Below, one piece after another: positions 1-9,015 of a stretch of DNA of 64,000 nt. This DNA is from Bacteroidia bacterium. GTDB taxonomy: Bacteria > Bacteroidota > Bacteroidia > Palsa-965. The stretch lies in contig JALONL010000002.1 of NCBI GenBank assembly GCA_025454955.1, positions 124,001 through 188,000 on the forward strand. Direction: 5' to 3'. The notes below the pieces were generated by a model. The model worked only from the letters and a program-made list of their open reading frames with translations. It ran no database searches and had not been told where the DNA came from. Positions within the stretch are counted from its first letter, which is position 1, and the number at the start of each line of letters is the position of its first letter. The translations under genes and the position numbers were made by a program.

Positions 1-1
1 T

Positions 2-601
2 GCCCAGGCATTGAGTTATCGGAATAGTGATGATGTGGTAGCGCGAATAATGGAAATTGCGCTGAGGATGGAGCCGGTAGATTTTCATGCAATAACCAAT
101 TATGCCCGTGCGCTGCACCTCACCGGCCGCTACTCAGAAATAGTGCCGCATATTGATAAGTATTTACCCCGTGAAGAGGATAAAGAACAAGCCCTGCTGC
201 TTTATCATAAAGCCAATGTATTGTTTGACCTGGGACAAACGGAAGAGGCTGTTTTACTGGCCACAGAAGCTTACCGCACATATTCCGAAAGTGATGAAGT
301 AGTTTTTATTTATGGCTATGCCATGTATATGCAAAAGAAATATGCCGATGCACTTGTGTATTACAATAAAGTCATATCACTTGCCCCTGATATGAAAATT
401 ATCTGGCTGTATATAGCACTGGTGCATATTGATTGCGGAGATTTTACAAGTGCAGTAAATGCAATTCGTAAACTATCGGAATCTGAGTCTGTTAATTTTG
501 AATATATGACCGAATTTCCTCAGTTTGAGCAATTACTAAAGTCGGAACAGGGAGCTGAAGTGAGGGAGTTATATCGGCAGAATGGGATAATGCTGAAATA
601 A
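2..601 (+). CDS. TPR-repeat protein, C-terminal part (5' truncated)
   Basis: The reading frame is open to the left edge; a TTG at 11 could be read as a start but the frame continues upstream, so I treat the gene as truncated. The visible 200 or so residues are helical and form TPR-like pairs: a LHLTGRYSEIVPHIDKYLP segment, then a HKANVLFDLGQTEEAVLLA unit, an YAMYMQKKYADALVYYNKVI unit followed by P, and an ALVHIDCGDFTSAVNAI unit. The spacing is about 34 residues and the A-L-x-x-Y-N-K-V pattern is that of tetratricopeptide repeats. TPRs bind proteins; no enzymatic domain is visible in this part. The function of the whole protein cannot be told from this fragment. Confidence 0.75.
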   Translation, partial: AQALSYRNSDDVVARIMEIALRMEPVDFHAITNYARALHLTGRYSEIVPHIDKYLPREEDKEQALLLYHKANVLFDLGQTEEAVLLATEAYRTYSESDEVVFIYGYAMYMQKKYADALVYYNKVISLAPDMKIIWLYIALVHIDCGDFTSAVNAIRKLSESESVNFEYMTEFPQFEQLLKSEQGAEVRELYRQNGIMLK

Positions 602-724
602 CTGAGGTGAAACCCGCAGTTGGAAAAACAAAGTGCGAGAGATTGAGGCTGTTGCTGTTGCGCGGGCACTCATACTTTTACGCATAATCTTTGCCTGAAT
701 TATCGAGCCTTATTTATAACCCGG

Positions 725-1951
725 TTAATCTGTTGCACTTTCAGGCCTTGTGAAAATTGTAAAAACGGGTTCCTTACTATTTGCCCGACCCATTTTCGTA
801 TCGCGATACAAATACCTGCGCATCATCTCTGTATTTTTTTTCTTATAGAATACACGCATACCTTTTGAATTCAGCAGCACAGTATAAGTTCTGTCTTCCT
901 GCTGATAGACATAGCTAATACTCACAATACCGTTTTCGAGTGGTATTCTGATAACTGATAGCGGTTTTTCGCGTTTGGCATTACTGGTTTTTCTGGGCTC
1001 CCAAAACTGCCATATTTCAGATGTACTTACTTCATCAGTTGCGGGTCGCTGAATAACCATTTGGCCCGATTTAAAAATAAATGTACACCATAACGTACTG
1101 TCTGAATTTTCTTTCCGGTAGGCTTTTACTCCGCCGCTAAATTCATCGGGGTTTCCATAGTATGTGGTATATTCAAACACCGAGTCGCCGCGCCAGGTTA
1201 TCGTTTCTGTTAACGTGATTTTTAAATTAATGTCTTTCCATACAATTGTTCCTTTTCTTCCGCCGGGCGCATAAAACGTGTAGATACGTTCAAGAAATCC
1301 TCCATCGGCCGAATATATTTCGGAGTTAACACTCAATGTATCTTTTCCTGCAAGTGAAATATCGGTAATGCTGAATCCACCGGCAGGAAAATATTCATAC
1401 ATCGTATAAGTGTCTGTAAATGCTTCGTCGGGATATTGTTTTGCGGCTTCGGTACCTACATAATCCCACAGCAATTTATACACTATTTTGGGTTGCGGTT
1501 TTGTTTGCCTGTACCTTCCGAGCCATTGTTTGTGCAATAGTAATGGCCGGCGTAAATCATCATATTTCAATGCCTGGCATCGCCAGTTTGAAATAGTGTC
1601 TTCGTCTTTAAGACGCATATAGCTCACCGCTGTAACAAAACCGGTTTTATTATAGTCGTATTTCCATATTTCGCGACTTACCGAGGATAAGTCCTTTGAC
1701 TCAAACCTTAGCACGCGGCCATCGTCGTCGAGAAAAGATTTGTGCAGTTTTTCAAGTATGCGTTCTTTTCCATCGGGTTTAAAAAACACAGAGTCAACCA
1801 CCACCGATACATGTTGTTTTTTATAAACGGCCACATTCGAATCAACCTCGGCAGCAGACTTTAACAACGGCCATTGCACGGCATAATTTAATTGGGCTGC
1901 CAAAGTGATACTGCCACAAAGCGTTAGCACCAGAAGAAGAATACGTAACAT
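725..1951 (-). CDS. Secreted protein of unknown function
   Basis: The 408-residue product begins with a clear Sec signal peptide (hydrophobic run at about 3-18, ending LAAQ), so it is exported to the periplasm, surface or medium. I recognise no enzyme family. The body is rich in aromatic residues and beta strands, with repeated phrases of the type W-K-Y-D-Y-N-K-T-G and S-E-I-Y-S-A-D-G-G, loosely like YD/RHS-type strands; the larger protein at 43435-45138 has the same style (W-K-Y-N-A-T-G, W-V-Y-D-K-K-G-R). It lacks an obvious T9SS C-terminal sorting domain. ATG at 1949-1951 is the natural start because it directly precedes the signal peptide. It lies alone, with the next minus-strand gene about 60 bases upstream. 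Confidence 0.7.
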   Translation of the reverse strand: MLRILLLVLTLCGSITLAAQLNYAVQWPLLKSAAEVDSNVAVYKKQHVSVVVDSVFFKPDGKERILEKLHKSFLDDDGRVLRFESKDLSSVSREIWKYDYNKTGFVTAVSYMRLKDEDTISNWRCQALKYDDLRRPLLLHKQWLGRYRQTKPQPKIVYKLLWDYVGTEAAKQYPDEAFTDTYTMYEYFPAGGFSITDISLAGKDTLSVNSEIYSADGGFLERIYTFYAPGGRKGTIVWKDINLKITLTETITWRGDSVFEYTTYYGNPDEFSGGVKAYRKENSDSTLWCTFIFKSGQMVIQRPATDEVSTSEIWQFWEPRKTSNAKREKPLSVIRIPLENGIVSISYVYQQEDRTYTVLLNSKGMRVFYKKKNTEMMRRYLYRDTKMGRANSKEPVFTIFTRPESATD

Positions 1952-2009
1952 GACGGGGTATGAGTTTACGTGAAAAGTTATTACTAACTGCCGCGCAAAT
2001 GCTGGCAGT

Positions 2010-2456
2010 CTATTTTATTCTGCCCGAATAAAATGCCCTGATGGCTTTACCGGCATCATGACCTTTTACAATAAAAGCCGACCAGCTTAATTTGCCTTTG
2101 CCAAAGCGGAAATTATAGGTTTTAAACCATTTATTTAAACGAAACCATTCTTTGCTGTCTAATTTGTGTACATATTTGGGATCGTCTTCGAGCAAATGAA
2201 TAAATGAATTTTCGAGTTCCTGTACCGATTGCGCTTCTGAAATAAGGTTTGCGCACCCCTCGGCCACGTTGCTGTTTACAAAAAACCTGTGGGTTTTAAA
2301 AGTGGCCACAAAAAGATAGTTGGTTGAACTTTGCCAGGGAATAAGAAACACAAAATTGGGTGTGCCAATCAATACACCATCAATCTGAGTTAAAGGTGCA
2401 ATAGACGACATCATTTTGATTGTGGGGAAATAGAGATAATCCTTTCCGTTTTCCAT
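2010..2456 (-). CDS. Hypothetical cytoplasmic protein
   Basis: A 148-residue product without signal peptide or membrane segment. I do not recognise the family. It reads as alternating strands (GVLIGTPNFVFLIPW, NYLFVATFKTHRFFV) followed by helices and a basic C-terminus (GKAIRAFYSGRIK), so it looks like a small folded alpha/beta protein. The start ATG at 2454-2456 is the only sensible one. The gene lies 58 bases upstream of the secreted protein on the same strand, so the two may be co-transcribed. The call as coding rests on length, composition and lack of a better overlapping frame. Confidence 0.55.
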   Translation of the reverse strand: MENGKDYLYFPTIKMMSSIAPLTQIDGVLIGTPNFVFLIPWQSSTNYLFVATFKTHRFFVNSNVAEGCANLISEAQSVQELENSFIHLLEDDPKYVHKLDSKEWFRLNKWFKTYNFRFGKGKLSWSAFIVKGHDAGKAIRAFYSGRIK

Positions 2457-2655
2457 AAAAACGCGGGTTGCTGGGTTAGTAATAGGGTTTGGCTGTAAAG
2501 ATATTTATTGAGACGATATTCATGATATTTTATGCCCTGAACAGGGCATTTTAATTTTAGGTGCTCAGTGGCTATTGCTTTTCAGGCATTAATACGCACC
2601 TGTCTGAGCCTTAAATTGGCGATGTTTGACATGATCTGCAAAAACTGCGTGAAAT
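2457..2655. other. Divergent intergenic region with a small hairpin
   Basis: About 200 bases between a minus-strand and a plus-strand gene. A 7-bp stem (2532-2538 with 2543-2549, loop GAAC) is followed on the plus strand by TTTTAATTTT, so it looks like a terminator, yet no plus-strand gene ends before it. It may be a relic or a regulatory hairpin upstream of the lysozyme gene. No clear TAnnTTTG promoter was seen. Confidence 0.35.
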
Positions 2656-3648
2656 ATGAAAAGCAAAACCATTTACGGCATAGACGTTTCGCACAACAAC
2701 GGCACCATTAACTGGACGGATGTAACCAACAACAATCCGCCGCGCTCGTTTGTGTTTATAAAAGCCACCGAAGGCGTGGGCTATACCGACCCGATGTGCG
2801 CCACCAACGCCAACGCAGTTTCGTCGCAAACACACATGCGTTTTGGCTATTATCATTTTGCGTCGATAAACAGCCAGGATGTGGCCAACGATGCGCGCAG
2901 CGAAGCCAACTGGTTTGCCCAAACCATGAGTACAATGCCGCCTGCCTCGCTTATTCCGGTGCTGGATATTGAAAACAACACGGTAAACCTTACACCGCAG
3001 CAGATGCAGGATTGGATAAGCGCATTTATTTCGCAGATGAATGCAAACGGCTATCCGAAAATTTTCATTTACAGCTACTACTCTTTCCTCAATACCAACC
3101 TGCCCGCCGGCCATCCCTTTGGCAATGTGCCGCTGTGGCTGGCCTACTACACCAGCGAAAGCAACCTGAAAATGCCCAACGGCTGGACAGAGTGCGTGGT
3201 GTGGCAATACTCGGGCAGCGGCACGGTAAATGGCGTAACCACACAGTGCGACCTGAACCAAAGCTCCACCACACTCTACTCCCCCGAATACGACCAGCGC
3301 ACCTACGACAAAGGCAAACGGTTTGACCCGAACACGGCCGATTTATCGGGAAAGCTGTCAACTGTTCGTCAGCCCGGCCAAACCAGCACCGAGCCTGCTA
3401 CAGAAACTACACAACCGGCCACCACCACAGCACCCGCCGAAACTGCACCACCTGCTGCCACCACTACTACGGCCAGTGAGCCTGTAACTAATACTGCTCC
3501 GCCTCCGGCCCACACATCGCGGCCTGCGGTGCCCAACAATCATCCGGCATCGGTAGCGGATGCGGCTACGGAAGCGGCGGTAAATAAGTTTGGGAAGAAG
3601 GGACGGCGGGGATGGTTTTTTGGGATTGCGTTTGGGAGGTATGAGTAA
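2656..3648 (+). CDS. GH25-family lysozyme with a Thr/Pro/Ala-rich tail
   Basis: Glycoside hydrolase family 25 enzymes (N,O-diacetylmuramidases) cut the beta-1,4 bond between MurNAc and GlcNAc in peptidoglycan. The catalytic domain fills residues about 4-205: GIDVSHNNG near residue 9 gives the first acidic residue, FIKATEG is the next conserved strand, GYYHFA follows, and VLDIE near 101-105 supplies the catalytic Asp/Glu pair. WQYSGSG closes the barrel. After residue 235 comes a roughly 70-residue T/P/A-rich linker and a short basic-aromatic end (GRRGWFFGIAFGRYE). No signal peptide is visible at the ATG, so the route to the wall is unclear: holin-like release, a dedicated secretion system, or action inside the cell envelope by another path. 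No phage genes flank it. Confidence 0.88.
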   Translation: MKSKTIYGIDVSHNNGTINWTDVTNNNPPRSFVFIKATEGVGYTDPMCATNANAVSSQTHMRFGYYHFASINSQDVANDARSEANWFAQTMSTMPPASLIPVLDIENNTVNLTPQQMQDWISAFISQMNANGYPKIFIYSYYSFLNTNLPAGHPFGNVPLWLAYYTSESNLKMPNGWTECVVWQYSGSGTVNGVTTQCDLNQSSTTLYSPEYDQRTYDKGKRFDPNTADLSGKLSTVRQPGQTSTEPATETTQPATTTAPAETAPPAATTTTASEPVTNTAPPPAHTSRPAVPNNHPASVADAATEAAVNKFGKKGRRGWFFGIAFGRYE

Positions 3649-3721
3649 GTATCTGTTTATTATAAATGATTAGTATTCAGGAATCAGGCTTCAATGTAAA
3701 TTCAAGTTACAATTTACCTTA

Positions 3722-4129
3722 CTATCCACAACCAAGACACCGGTTAAATGATACTACACGAAACTTTCCTGTTTCGGGAATTTGTTTGAAATAAATGATC
3801 TGGGCACAATCACCGCTCGATTTATACTTTTTATGTTTGTAATCAAGCACCAGCCTGTAATCAGCATATCCGTTTGATTTGACGGGCGTAATTTTTTGAA
3901 CCTCCACATATTCGGGTCGGGCTGTACTGTATGCAAGGCTCTGAAAAAGTTCAGGCGTGAGCCCTTCCACATCTTTCACCGGTTGTATGTAAAACGAAAT
4001 TGCATCGGGCGACTGCTTTTGGCTAACCCAAAACTCCCCGATTTCTTCGAGACGTTTTTCGGCTTCGGTTTTGCAACCGTTTAGGAACAGTGTAATGAGT
4101 GAAATAAGTATGAGGACGCTTCTTGTCAT
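3722..4129 (-). CDS. Small lipoprotein of unknown function
   Basis: The 135-residue product starts with a lipoprotein signal: hydrophobic segment 4-16 and lipobox LFLNGC with the lipidated cysteine at 19. The mature part (about 117 residues) has a helical start (EAEKRLEEIGEFWVSQKQS) and then beta strands ending in CLGCG; three further cysteines (one in SGDCAQ, two at the end) could form disulfides. I recognise no family. It is convergent with the lysozyme gene, with about 70 bases between the stops, and divergent from lepA. Confidence 0.7.
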   Translation of the reverse strand: MTRSVLILISLITLFLNGCKTEAEKRLEEIGEFWVSQKQSPDAISFYIQPVKDVEGLTPELFQSLAYSTARPEYVEVQKITPVKSNGYADYRLVLDYKHKKYKSSGDCAQIIYFKQIPETGKFRVVSFNRCLGCG

Positions 4130-4246
4130 TGATCGATAGGGAAATTAAAAACAAATATCAGAAAATAACACCGGCTAAAGAACCAACACTCTAACTATCA
4201 GTATAATACAAAACCACCTTATCGTCTTTCCACCCCAAAAATCCCG

Positions 4247-4254
4247 TATCTTTG
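4247..4254 (+). promoter_or_regulatory. lepA promoter, -7 element TATCTTTG
   Basis: TATCTTTG matches the Bacteroidota sigma-A -7 consensus TAnnTTTG exactly. Transcription would begin near 4261. This places the in-frame ATG at 4252 inside the promoter and supports ATG 4288 as the lepA start. Confidence 0.7.
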
Positions 4255-4287
4255 CACACTTATTTCAAGCCCGGTTCGCAACGTACC

Positions 4288-6075
4288 ATGAAACACATCC
4301 GCAACTTCTGCATCATTGCCCATATTGACCACGGAAAATCAACCCTGGCCGACCGCCTGCTGGAATTTACCAAAACGGTATCCGCCCGCGACATGGAGGC
4401 ACAGGTGCTCGACGATATGGATCTGGAAAAAGAGCGAGGCATCACCATCAAGAGCCACGCCATTCAGATGAATTACACCTACAAAGGCCAGGAGTTTGTG
4501 CTCAACCTCATTGACACACCCGGCCACGTTGACTTTTCGTACGAAGTATCGCGCTCCATTGCCTCGTGCGAAGGCGCGTTGCTTATTGTGGACGCGGCAC
4601 AGGGCATACAGGCACAAACCATTTCGAACCTGTATCTGGCGCTCGAAAACGACCTCGAAATTATTCCCGTCCTCAACAAAATAGACCTGCCCAGTGCCGA
4701 GCCCGAACTGGTGAAAGATCAGATTGTGGATTTGCTGGGCTGCAAACGCGAAGAAATTATTCCCGCATCGGGCAAAACCGGCCTCGGTGTGGATAATATA
4801 CTCGAAGCCATTGTGGAACGTGTACCGCACCCCGAAGGCAACGGAAACGCACCGCTGCAGGCACTCATTTTCGATTCGGTGTTCAACTCGTTCCGCGGCA
4901 TTATTGCGTACTACAAAGTGCTGAACGGCGAAATCAAAAAAGGCGAGAAAGTAAAATTCTTCAACACCGGCAGCGAGTATTTTGCCGATGAAGTGGGCAT
5001 ACTCCGTTTGGGAATGGAGCCGCGCGATAGTGTAAAAACGGGCGATGTAGGCTACATCATTTCGGGAATTAAAGATGCGCGCGAAGTAAAAGTAGGCGAT
5101 ACAATTACCACCGTGGCCAACCCGTGCAGCTCGGCCATTCAGGGCTTTGAAGACGTGAAACCGATGGTGTTTGCCGGCATTTATCCGGTAGATACCGACG
5201 ACTTTGAAGAACTCCGCTACTCGATGGAAAAGCTGCAACTGAACGATGCCTCGCTTACCTGGGAGCCCGAAGCATCGGCCGCGCTGGGCTTTGGTTTCCG
5301 CTGCGGATTTCTGGGTATGCTGCACATGGAAATTGTACAGGAACGCCTGGAGCGCGAGTTTAACATGACGGTAATTACCACCGTGCCCAACGTACAGTAC
5401 TTCGCCTACACCAGCAAAGGCGAAAAAATTACCATGCACAACCCCAGCGATATGCCCGACCCCACGCATCTCGACTACATCGAAGAACCTTTCATAAAAG
5501 CTAGCATCATTTCCAAAGCCGAGTTTGTGGGCGGAATCCTCAAACTCTGCATGGAAAAACGCGGCACCATCATAAACCAAACTTACCTCACCACCGATCG
5601 CGTAGAGCTGACGTTTGAACTCCCGCTCGGCGAAATTGTGTTTGACTTCTACGACAAACTCAAAACAATTTCGAAAGGCTACGCATCGTTCGATTATCAC
5701 CCGATTGATTTCCGCCGCTCCGATCTTATCAAGCTCGACATTCTCATTAACGGCGATCAGGTGGATGCACTTTCGGCACTTATTCACCGCTCACGCGCAC
5801 ACGAATTCGGAAAGCGCATTTGCGAAAAACTGAAAGAGCTGATTCCGCGCCAGCAATTCCAGATTGCCATTCAGGCCGCCATCGGTGCCAAAATCGTAGC
5901 CCGCGAAAATATCTCGGCCATTCGCAAAGACGTAACTGCCAAATGTTACGGCGGCGATATTTCGCGTAAACGCAAACTGCTCGAAAAGCAGAAAGAAGGT
6001 AAGAAACGCATGCGCCAGATTGGTAACGTGGAAGTGCCGCAGAGTGCGTTTATGGCGGTGTTGAAGCTGGATTAG
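4288..6075 (+). CDS. lepA: Elongation factor 4 (LepA), ribosome-associated GTPase
   Basis: EF4 is a translational GTPase that binds the ribosome and affects translocation and initiation under stress. The product is 595 residues, the normal length of the family. The G domain comes first: AHIDHGKST at 11-19 (P loop), DTPGHVDF at about 77, NKIDLP at about 131. Domain II and the EF-G-like domains III and V follow, and the unique C-terminal domain contains [18 protein letters not shown], a LepA hallmark. I chose ATG 4288, not an in-frame ATG 36 bases upstream, because the latter lies in the promoter and [16 protein letters not shown] is the usual N-terminus. The gene is monocistronic with its own promoter and a terminator just after it. 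Confidence 0.97.
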   Translation: MKHIRNFCIIAHIDHGKSTLADRLLEFTKTVSARDMEAQVLDDMDLEKERGITIKSHAIQMNYTYKGQEFVLNLIDTPGHVDFSYEVSRSIASCEGALLIVDAAQGIQAQTISNLYLALENDLEIIPVLNKIDLPSAEPELVKDQIVDLLGCKREEIIPASGKTGLGVDNILEAIVERVPHPEGNGNAPLQALIFDSVFNSFRGIIAYYKVLNGEIKKGEKVKFFNTGSEYFADEVGILRLGMEPRDSVKTGDVGYIISGIKDAREVKVGDTITTVANPCSSAIQGFEDVKPMVFAGIYPVDTDDFEELRYSMEKLQLNDASLTWEPEASAALGFGFRCGFLGMLHMEIVQERLEREFNMTVITTVPNVQYFAYTSKGEKITMHNPSDMPDPTHLDYIEEPFIKASIISKAEFVGGILKLCMEKRGTIINQTYLTTDRVELTFELPLGEIVFDFYDKLKTISKGYASFDYHPIDFRRSDLIKLDILINGDQVDALSALIHRSRAHEFGKRICEKLKELIPRQQFQIAIQAAIGAKIVARENISAIRKDVTAKCYGGDISRKRKLLEKQKEGKKRMRQIGNVEVPQSAFMAVLKLD

Positions 6076-6096
6076 ATTTTTTGAAGGCTGATATAT

Positions 6097-6131
6097 AAGA
6101 GACTGTCTCCTAAACCGAGGCAGTCTCTTTT
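6097..6131 (+). terminator. lepA rho-independent terminator
   Basis: A 9-bp stem, AAGAGACTG (6097-6105) with CAGTCTCTT (6121-6129), is followed by further Ts. A similar stem sequence occurs after the unrelated gene ending at 18225. Confidence 0.75.
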
Positions 6132-6181
6132 GTTAAATATCAGCACAAAACCAAAAAATGGAATACTGAAATTGAGGTTAA

Positions 6182-6475
6182 CTACCTTTTGTAGCGTTTT
6201 TGGGGATGCATGTGTTGGTGAATTAGCTTAACGATGATTATCTCATCACCAATAATTTCATAACAGATTACATAAGGGAAATTAAAAACCGGAGCAATTC
6301 TTATTCTTTTATATCTGCAGTTGAATGCGAATGGATATTGCTCAATTAATCGAAGAGATCGATAAAATTCATCCTCAAAGAATTGAGATACGGTTGGTTG
6401 TTCAGAACTATACCAATCAATAACTTGAAGTAACTGTTTTGAAACCTGTTTAGGTATTACCAGATTCAGCTTCAT
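6182..6475 (-). CDS. RelE/ParE-superfamily toxin
   Basis: A 97-residue basic protein with the RelE/ParE layout: two N-terminal helices (QVSKQLLQVIDWYSSEQPTV, FEDEFYRSLRLIEQYPFAF) and then a beta sheet (RIRIAPVFNFPYVICYEIIGDEIIIVKLIHQHMHP). The segment around R-x-A-P-V-F-N-F-P-Y-V-I-C-Y-E is typical of ParE-like plasmid-stabilisation proteins, which act on gyrase or on ribosome-bound mRNA; the sequence alone does not say which. Its ATG overlaps the stop of the upstream antitoxin gene by four bases (ATGA), as expected for a coupled toxin-antitoxin operon. Confidence 0.82.
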   Translation of the reverse strand: MKLNLVIPKQVSKQLLQVIDWYSSEQPTVSQFFEDEFYRSLRLIEQYPFAFNCRYKRIRIAPVFNFPYVICYEIIGDEIIIVKLIHQHMHPQKRYKR

Positions 6476-6717
6476 TTCTTCCGCTGTCTATGCTCTTTTA
6501 CCTGTGCCATTACCTGCTCAAGAGTGAATGTTTCTTCTTCACCGGATAAGTAACGTGTTCTCAGTATCTCTATCTCATTTTTATCTTCGTCTGAAAGCGT
6601 AAAATCGTGCATTCGTTGTTCTGACTCTACAAACAAATTGTAGATCACCTGAATTTGCTCTTTATCAGCAGATTCGAGATACTTAATTATTGCTTTTCGC
6701 TGGGCTGAAATAGTCAT
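6472..6717 (-). CDS. Antitoxin partner of the RelE/ParE-like toxin
   Basis: An 81-residue acidic, mainly helical protein lying directly upstream of the toxin gene and overlapping it by four bases. The C-terminal part, with EEETFTLEQVMAQVKEHRQRKK, resembles the toxin-wrapping tail of addiction-module antitoxins, in which a sheet-helix segment covers the toxin. The N-terminal 45 residues (AQRKAIIKYLESADKEQIQVIYNLF) form helices but I cannot assign a DNA-binding fold. Autoregulation of the operon by the antitoxin or the pair is usual in this class but no operator was identified here. Confidence 0.75.
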   Translation of the reverse strand: MTISAQRKAIIKYLESADKEQIQVIYNLFVESEQRMHDFTLSDEDKNEIEILRTRYLSGEEETFTLEQVMAQVKEHRQRKK

Positions 6718-6829
6718 TGCCTTTAATATTACTATAAAAATACAAAAAAGGAGCTTTTTTTCAATGTAGATTATTATTCATTGATAAAATACTGAAATAA
6801 GCGGCGGAAACACTACCTCAATATATTCC

Positions 6830-7507
6830 CTACCACTCCACCACCTTCCTGTCGCGCACAAACACATCCGTCAACTCCGCCGGAGCATCGGCCGCCAGCC
6901 ACACAGCCGTGTCGGCGCCCTGCTGCACGGTGCGCGGCGCACTGGTTCCTCCCATATCTGTTTGCACCCAGCCCGGATCCATAGCCACCACCGAAATGTC
7001 CCGCGGCTCAAGCAGCGTGGCCAACTGATGCGTGAGGCCGTTTATGGCTGTTTTGGAAATGCAATACACCGGCGACCATCCGCCGGCAGGTGTGCTTAAC
7101 TGTCCGCCGCCGCTGGAAATATTGATGATGCGGCTGCCATTTTTCATGAGCGGCAGCAGGGCCTGCACCAGCATAAACGGACCGGCCACATTGCTCATCA
7201 GCGTATGTTCGATGAGGGTGTAATCGGCCTGTTCCAATGTATCGCGGCGGTGCAGTACGGCGGCGTTGTTTATGAGTACGTCCACCTGCTTTACTTTGTG
7301 GCGGAGAATTTCGGTGGCCGCAGTAATGCTTTGTGTGTCGGTTACATCGAGCTGCACAAAGCGGCAGCCAATTTGCTGTGCGGCGGCGTGGCCTTTGGCG
7401 GCATCGCGCGCGGTGAGCACCACATCAAAACCTTTTTCGTGAAGCTGCCGGGCTGTTTCAAAACCTATGCCTTTGGCGGCGCCGGTAATTACTACTGTTT
7501 TTTTCAT
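6830..7507 (-). CDS. Short-chain dehydrogenase/reductase (SDR)
   Basis: NAD(P)-dependent oxidoreductase of the classical SDR family. The 225 residues run from a Rossmann motif TGAAKGIG (residues about 9-16) through the NNAA motif (INNAAVL) to the catalytic Ser in ISSG and the YCISK motif (Tyr and Lys four apart). VAMDPGWVQTDMGG follows, giving the PG motif that closes over the cofactor. This is the carbonyl-reductase-like subgroup; the substrate cannot be inferred. An in-frame start 36 bases upstream is rejected: the Rossmann strand begins at MKKTVVITG, and the longer form would start inside the terminator hairpin of the preceding gene. Confidence 0.9.
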   Translation of the reverse strand: MKKTVVITGAAKGIGFETARQLHEKGFDVVLTARDAAKGHAAAQQIGCRFVQLDVTDTQSITAATEILRHKVKQVDVLINNAAVLHRRDTLEQADYTLIEHTLMSNVAGPFMLVQALLPLMKNGSRIINISSGGGQLSTPAGGWSPVYCISKTAINGLTHQLATLLEPRDISVVAMDPGWVQTDMGGTSAPRTVQQGADTAVWLAADAPAELTDVFVRDRKVVEW

Positions 7508-7520
7508 CGCATTGCTTTTG

Positions 7521-7562
7521 ATAAGAAAAAAACAACCCTGCACCGGAAAATCCTGTGCAGGG
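7521..7562 (-). terminator. Terminator of the T9SS cargo gene at 7586-8989
   Basis: An 8-bp stem, CCCTGCAC (7536-7543) with GTGCAGGG (7555-7562), is followed on the minus strand by a T-rich tract (the A run at 7524-7535). It sits between the stop of the secreted protein and the start of the dehydrogenase, so these two minus-strand genes are likely separate units. Confidence 0.75.
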
Positions 7563-7585
7563 CTGAACTATTTTTTTGAAGCTGT

Positions 7586-8989
7586 TTACTGAATCACCAC
7601 CCGACGCACACCGGTTTTGCCGGTAGCCTCGTCGCGTACATGAATCATGTAAATGCCTTTACTCATTCCGCCGAGATCAATCTCGGCCTGTGTACCCATA
7701 AACTGGCGGGTAAGCACCACTTCGCCCAGTGTATTAAACACCACCACCGAACGTTCGCCGGGCTGGCGCAGGTTTACAAAGAACTGGCCGTTGCTGGGAT
7801 TGGGCTGCACGGTAAACCACAAACCGGGCTGCGGCGCGGCAAAACCGGTACCGAGAAGCACCACAATGTTTTGCGAAATGGTATCGTAGCAGGCTCCGTT
7901 GTTGATAACCAGCGTAACCACATACGTACCCGCAGCCGTGTAAGTGTGCGAGGTGGACGAAGTGGTACCAGGCACAGAATTATCGCCAAAATCCCAGGAG
8001 TAATACGCCACCGGATCGTTGGAGGAGGTAGTGAAGAATGCAGGAATGGTGGTGTAAGCTGTGTCGGGAATATTGGCGGTGCTGCCGAGCACAAAATATT
8101 CGTTAAGGAAAATACCAATGTTTCCGCTCGAAGGCGAAACAGTATTTACACCCGAACACCACCAGCCATCGGCATCGGTTTCGGCAGCAATGATGGTATC
8201 GGTAAGTAAATCGCGGTACTCTACACGGCGAATGCCGCTGGTGTTTGAGTTCGGATTAATGGTGCCCCAGCGGTAGGGAAACTGATCCACACTGTCGCGG
8301 TAAATTGTCACCGTGGAGGTAATTACATTTTGCCCGATACCTTCCATTTCCACCACAGCCGATGAAACGGGGCGGCCATTGCCCGAAACACTGTCGTAAA
8401 GCAGCACAATGCTTTTTTGTGCAATTGCCACACTGTCGGCACGGTCGTAAAGAAACGAACACTGGTTGGGATTGCCCGAATTGGTGCCATAGTTTACCAC
8501 GCGCACCATGAACGAAGTGAGTTTAAGGCGTGTAGCCACTGAAGTTCCGCCGGCACCGTTGTTCATGTTAATTTGCGGATGCACCATGTTTCCGGGTGTG
8601 TAGCGGCCATTGCCGGTTGATTCTACACCAAACCAGCCGCTGAACACGCCGTTGGAATCGGCAGTAAGCGAATCGTGACCGCCAGAGTTGCTGAGTGAAA
8701 CGTTGGTGGTGCGGCGGAAGGTTCCGGTAGCATTATCAATAAGCAAAGGATTTCCCGCGCCGTTGGAGGTGTTTGAAGAACCCAGCGTATCCATTCCCGC
8801 ATAAAAACGGTAGGTGGCATTGGGTGTTAAACCCGAAATCTGCGCCCAGAAATAGAAAGGTGTGCGATTGTTGTTTGTGCCGTTTACACCCTGAATGTAC
8901 TGGGGCACAATGGCGCTGGTTACCGTAATCTGTGCCTGAACGGCCACCGCAAGCAACACTGCCGCAAGAACAAGTAGTTTTCTGTACAT
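7586..8989 (-). CDS. T9SS-secreted protein with PKD domain and type A sorting domain
   Basis: The 467-residue protein has a Sec signal peptide (MYRKLLVLAAVLLAVAVQAQ), a large N-terminal beta-rich region, a PKD-like domain near residues 325-380 (YYSWDFGDNS, then TYTAAGTYVVTLVI), and a C-terminal T9SS type A sorting domain over the last 75 residues (FTVQPNPSNGQFFV, then GIYMIHV and VRRVVIQ). Such proteins cross the outer membrane through the T9SS, lose the sorting domain and are anchored on the surface or released. The central section resembles no enzyme I know; the repeated phrases GNGRYTPGNMVHPQ and STVTIYRDSVDQFPYRWG suggest an adhesin or structural role. An ATG at 9008-9010 overlaps the promoter, so the ATG at 8987-8989 is the start. 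Confidence 0.88.
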   Translation of the reverse strand: MYRKLLVLAAVLLAVAVQAQITVTSAIVPQYIQGVNGTNNNRTPFYFWAQISGLTPNATYRFYAGMDTLGSSNTSNGAGNPLLIDNATGTFRRTTNVSLSNSGGHDSLTADSNGVFSGWFGVESTGNGRYTPGNMVHPQINMNNGAGGTSVATRLKLTSFMVRVVNYGTNSGNPNQCSFLYDRADSVAIAQKSIVLLYDSVSGNGRPVSSAVVEMEGIGQNVITSTVTIYRDSVDQFPYRWGTINPNSNTSGIRRVEYRDLLTDTIIAAETDADGWWCSGVNTVSPSSGNIGIFLNEYFVLGSTANIPDTAYTTIPAFFTTSSNDPVAYYSWDFGDNSVPGTTSSTSHTYTAAGTYVVTLVINNGACYDTISQNIVVLLGTGFAAPQPGLWFTVQPNPSNGQFFVNLRQPGERSVVVFNTLGEVVLTRQFMGTQAEIDLGGMSKGIYMIHVRDEATGKTGVRRVVIQ

Positions 8990-9007
8990 GAAATTCGGTT
9001 TACCCTG

Positions 9008-9015
9008 CAAAGGTA
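9008..9015 (-). promoter_or_regulatory. Promoter of the PKD/T9SS gene, -7 element TACCTTTG
   Basis: On the minus strand TACCTTTG fits TAnnTTTG. Transcription from about 9001 gives a leader of about 12 bases and rules out the upstream in-frame ATG. Confidence 0.65.

Noticed and set aside
2656..3648. Prophage remnant around the lysozyme gene
   Set aside because: No integrase, capsid, tail or holin gene is nearby and base composition is not unlike that of the neighbours.
4339..5787. Long minus-strand reading frame opposite lepA (482 codons)
   Set aside because: lepA is certain on the plus strand and the codon bias of such genes leaves the opposite frame open; the frame has no recognisable protein, promoter or start.
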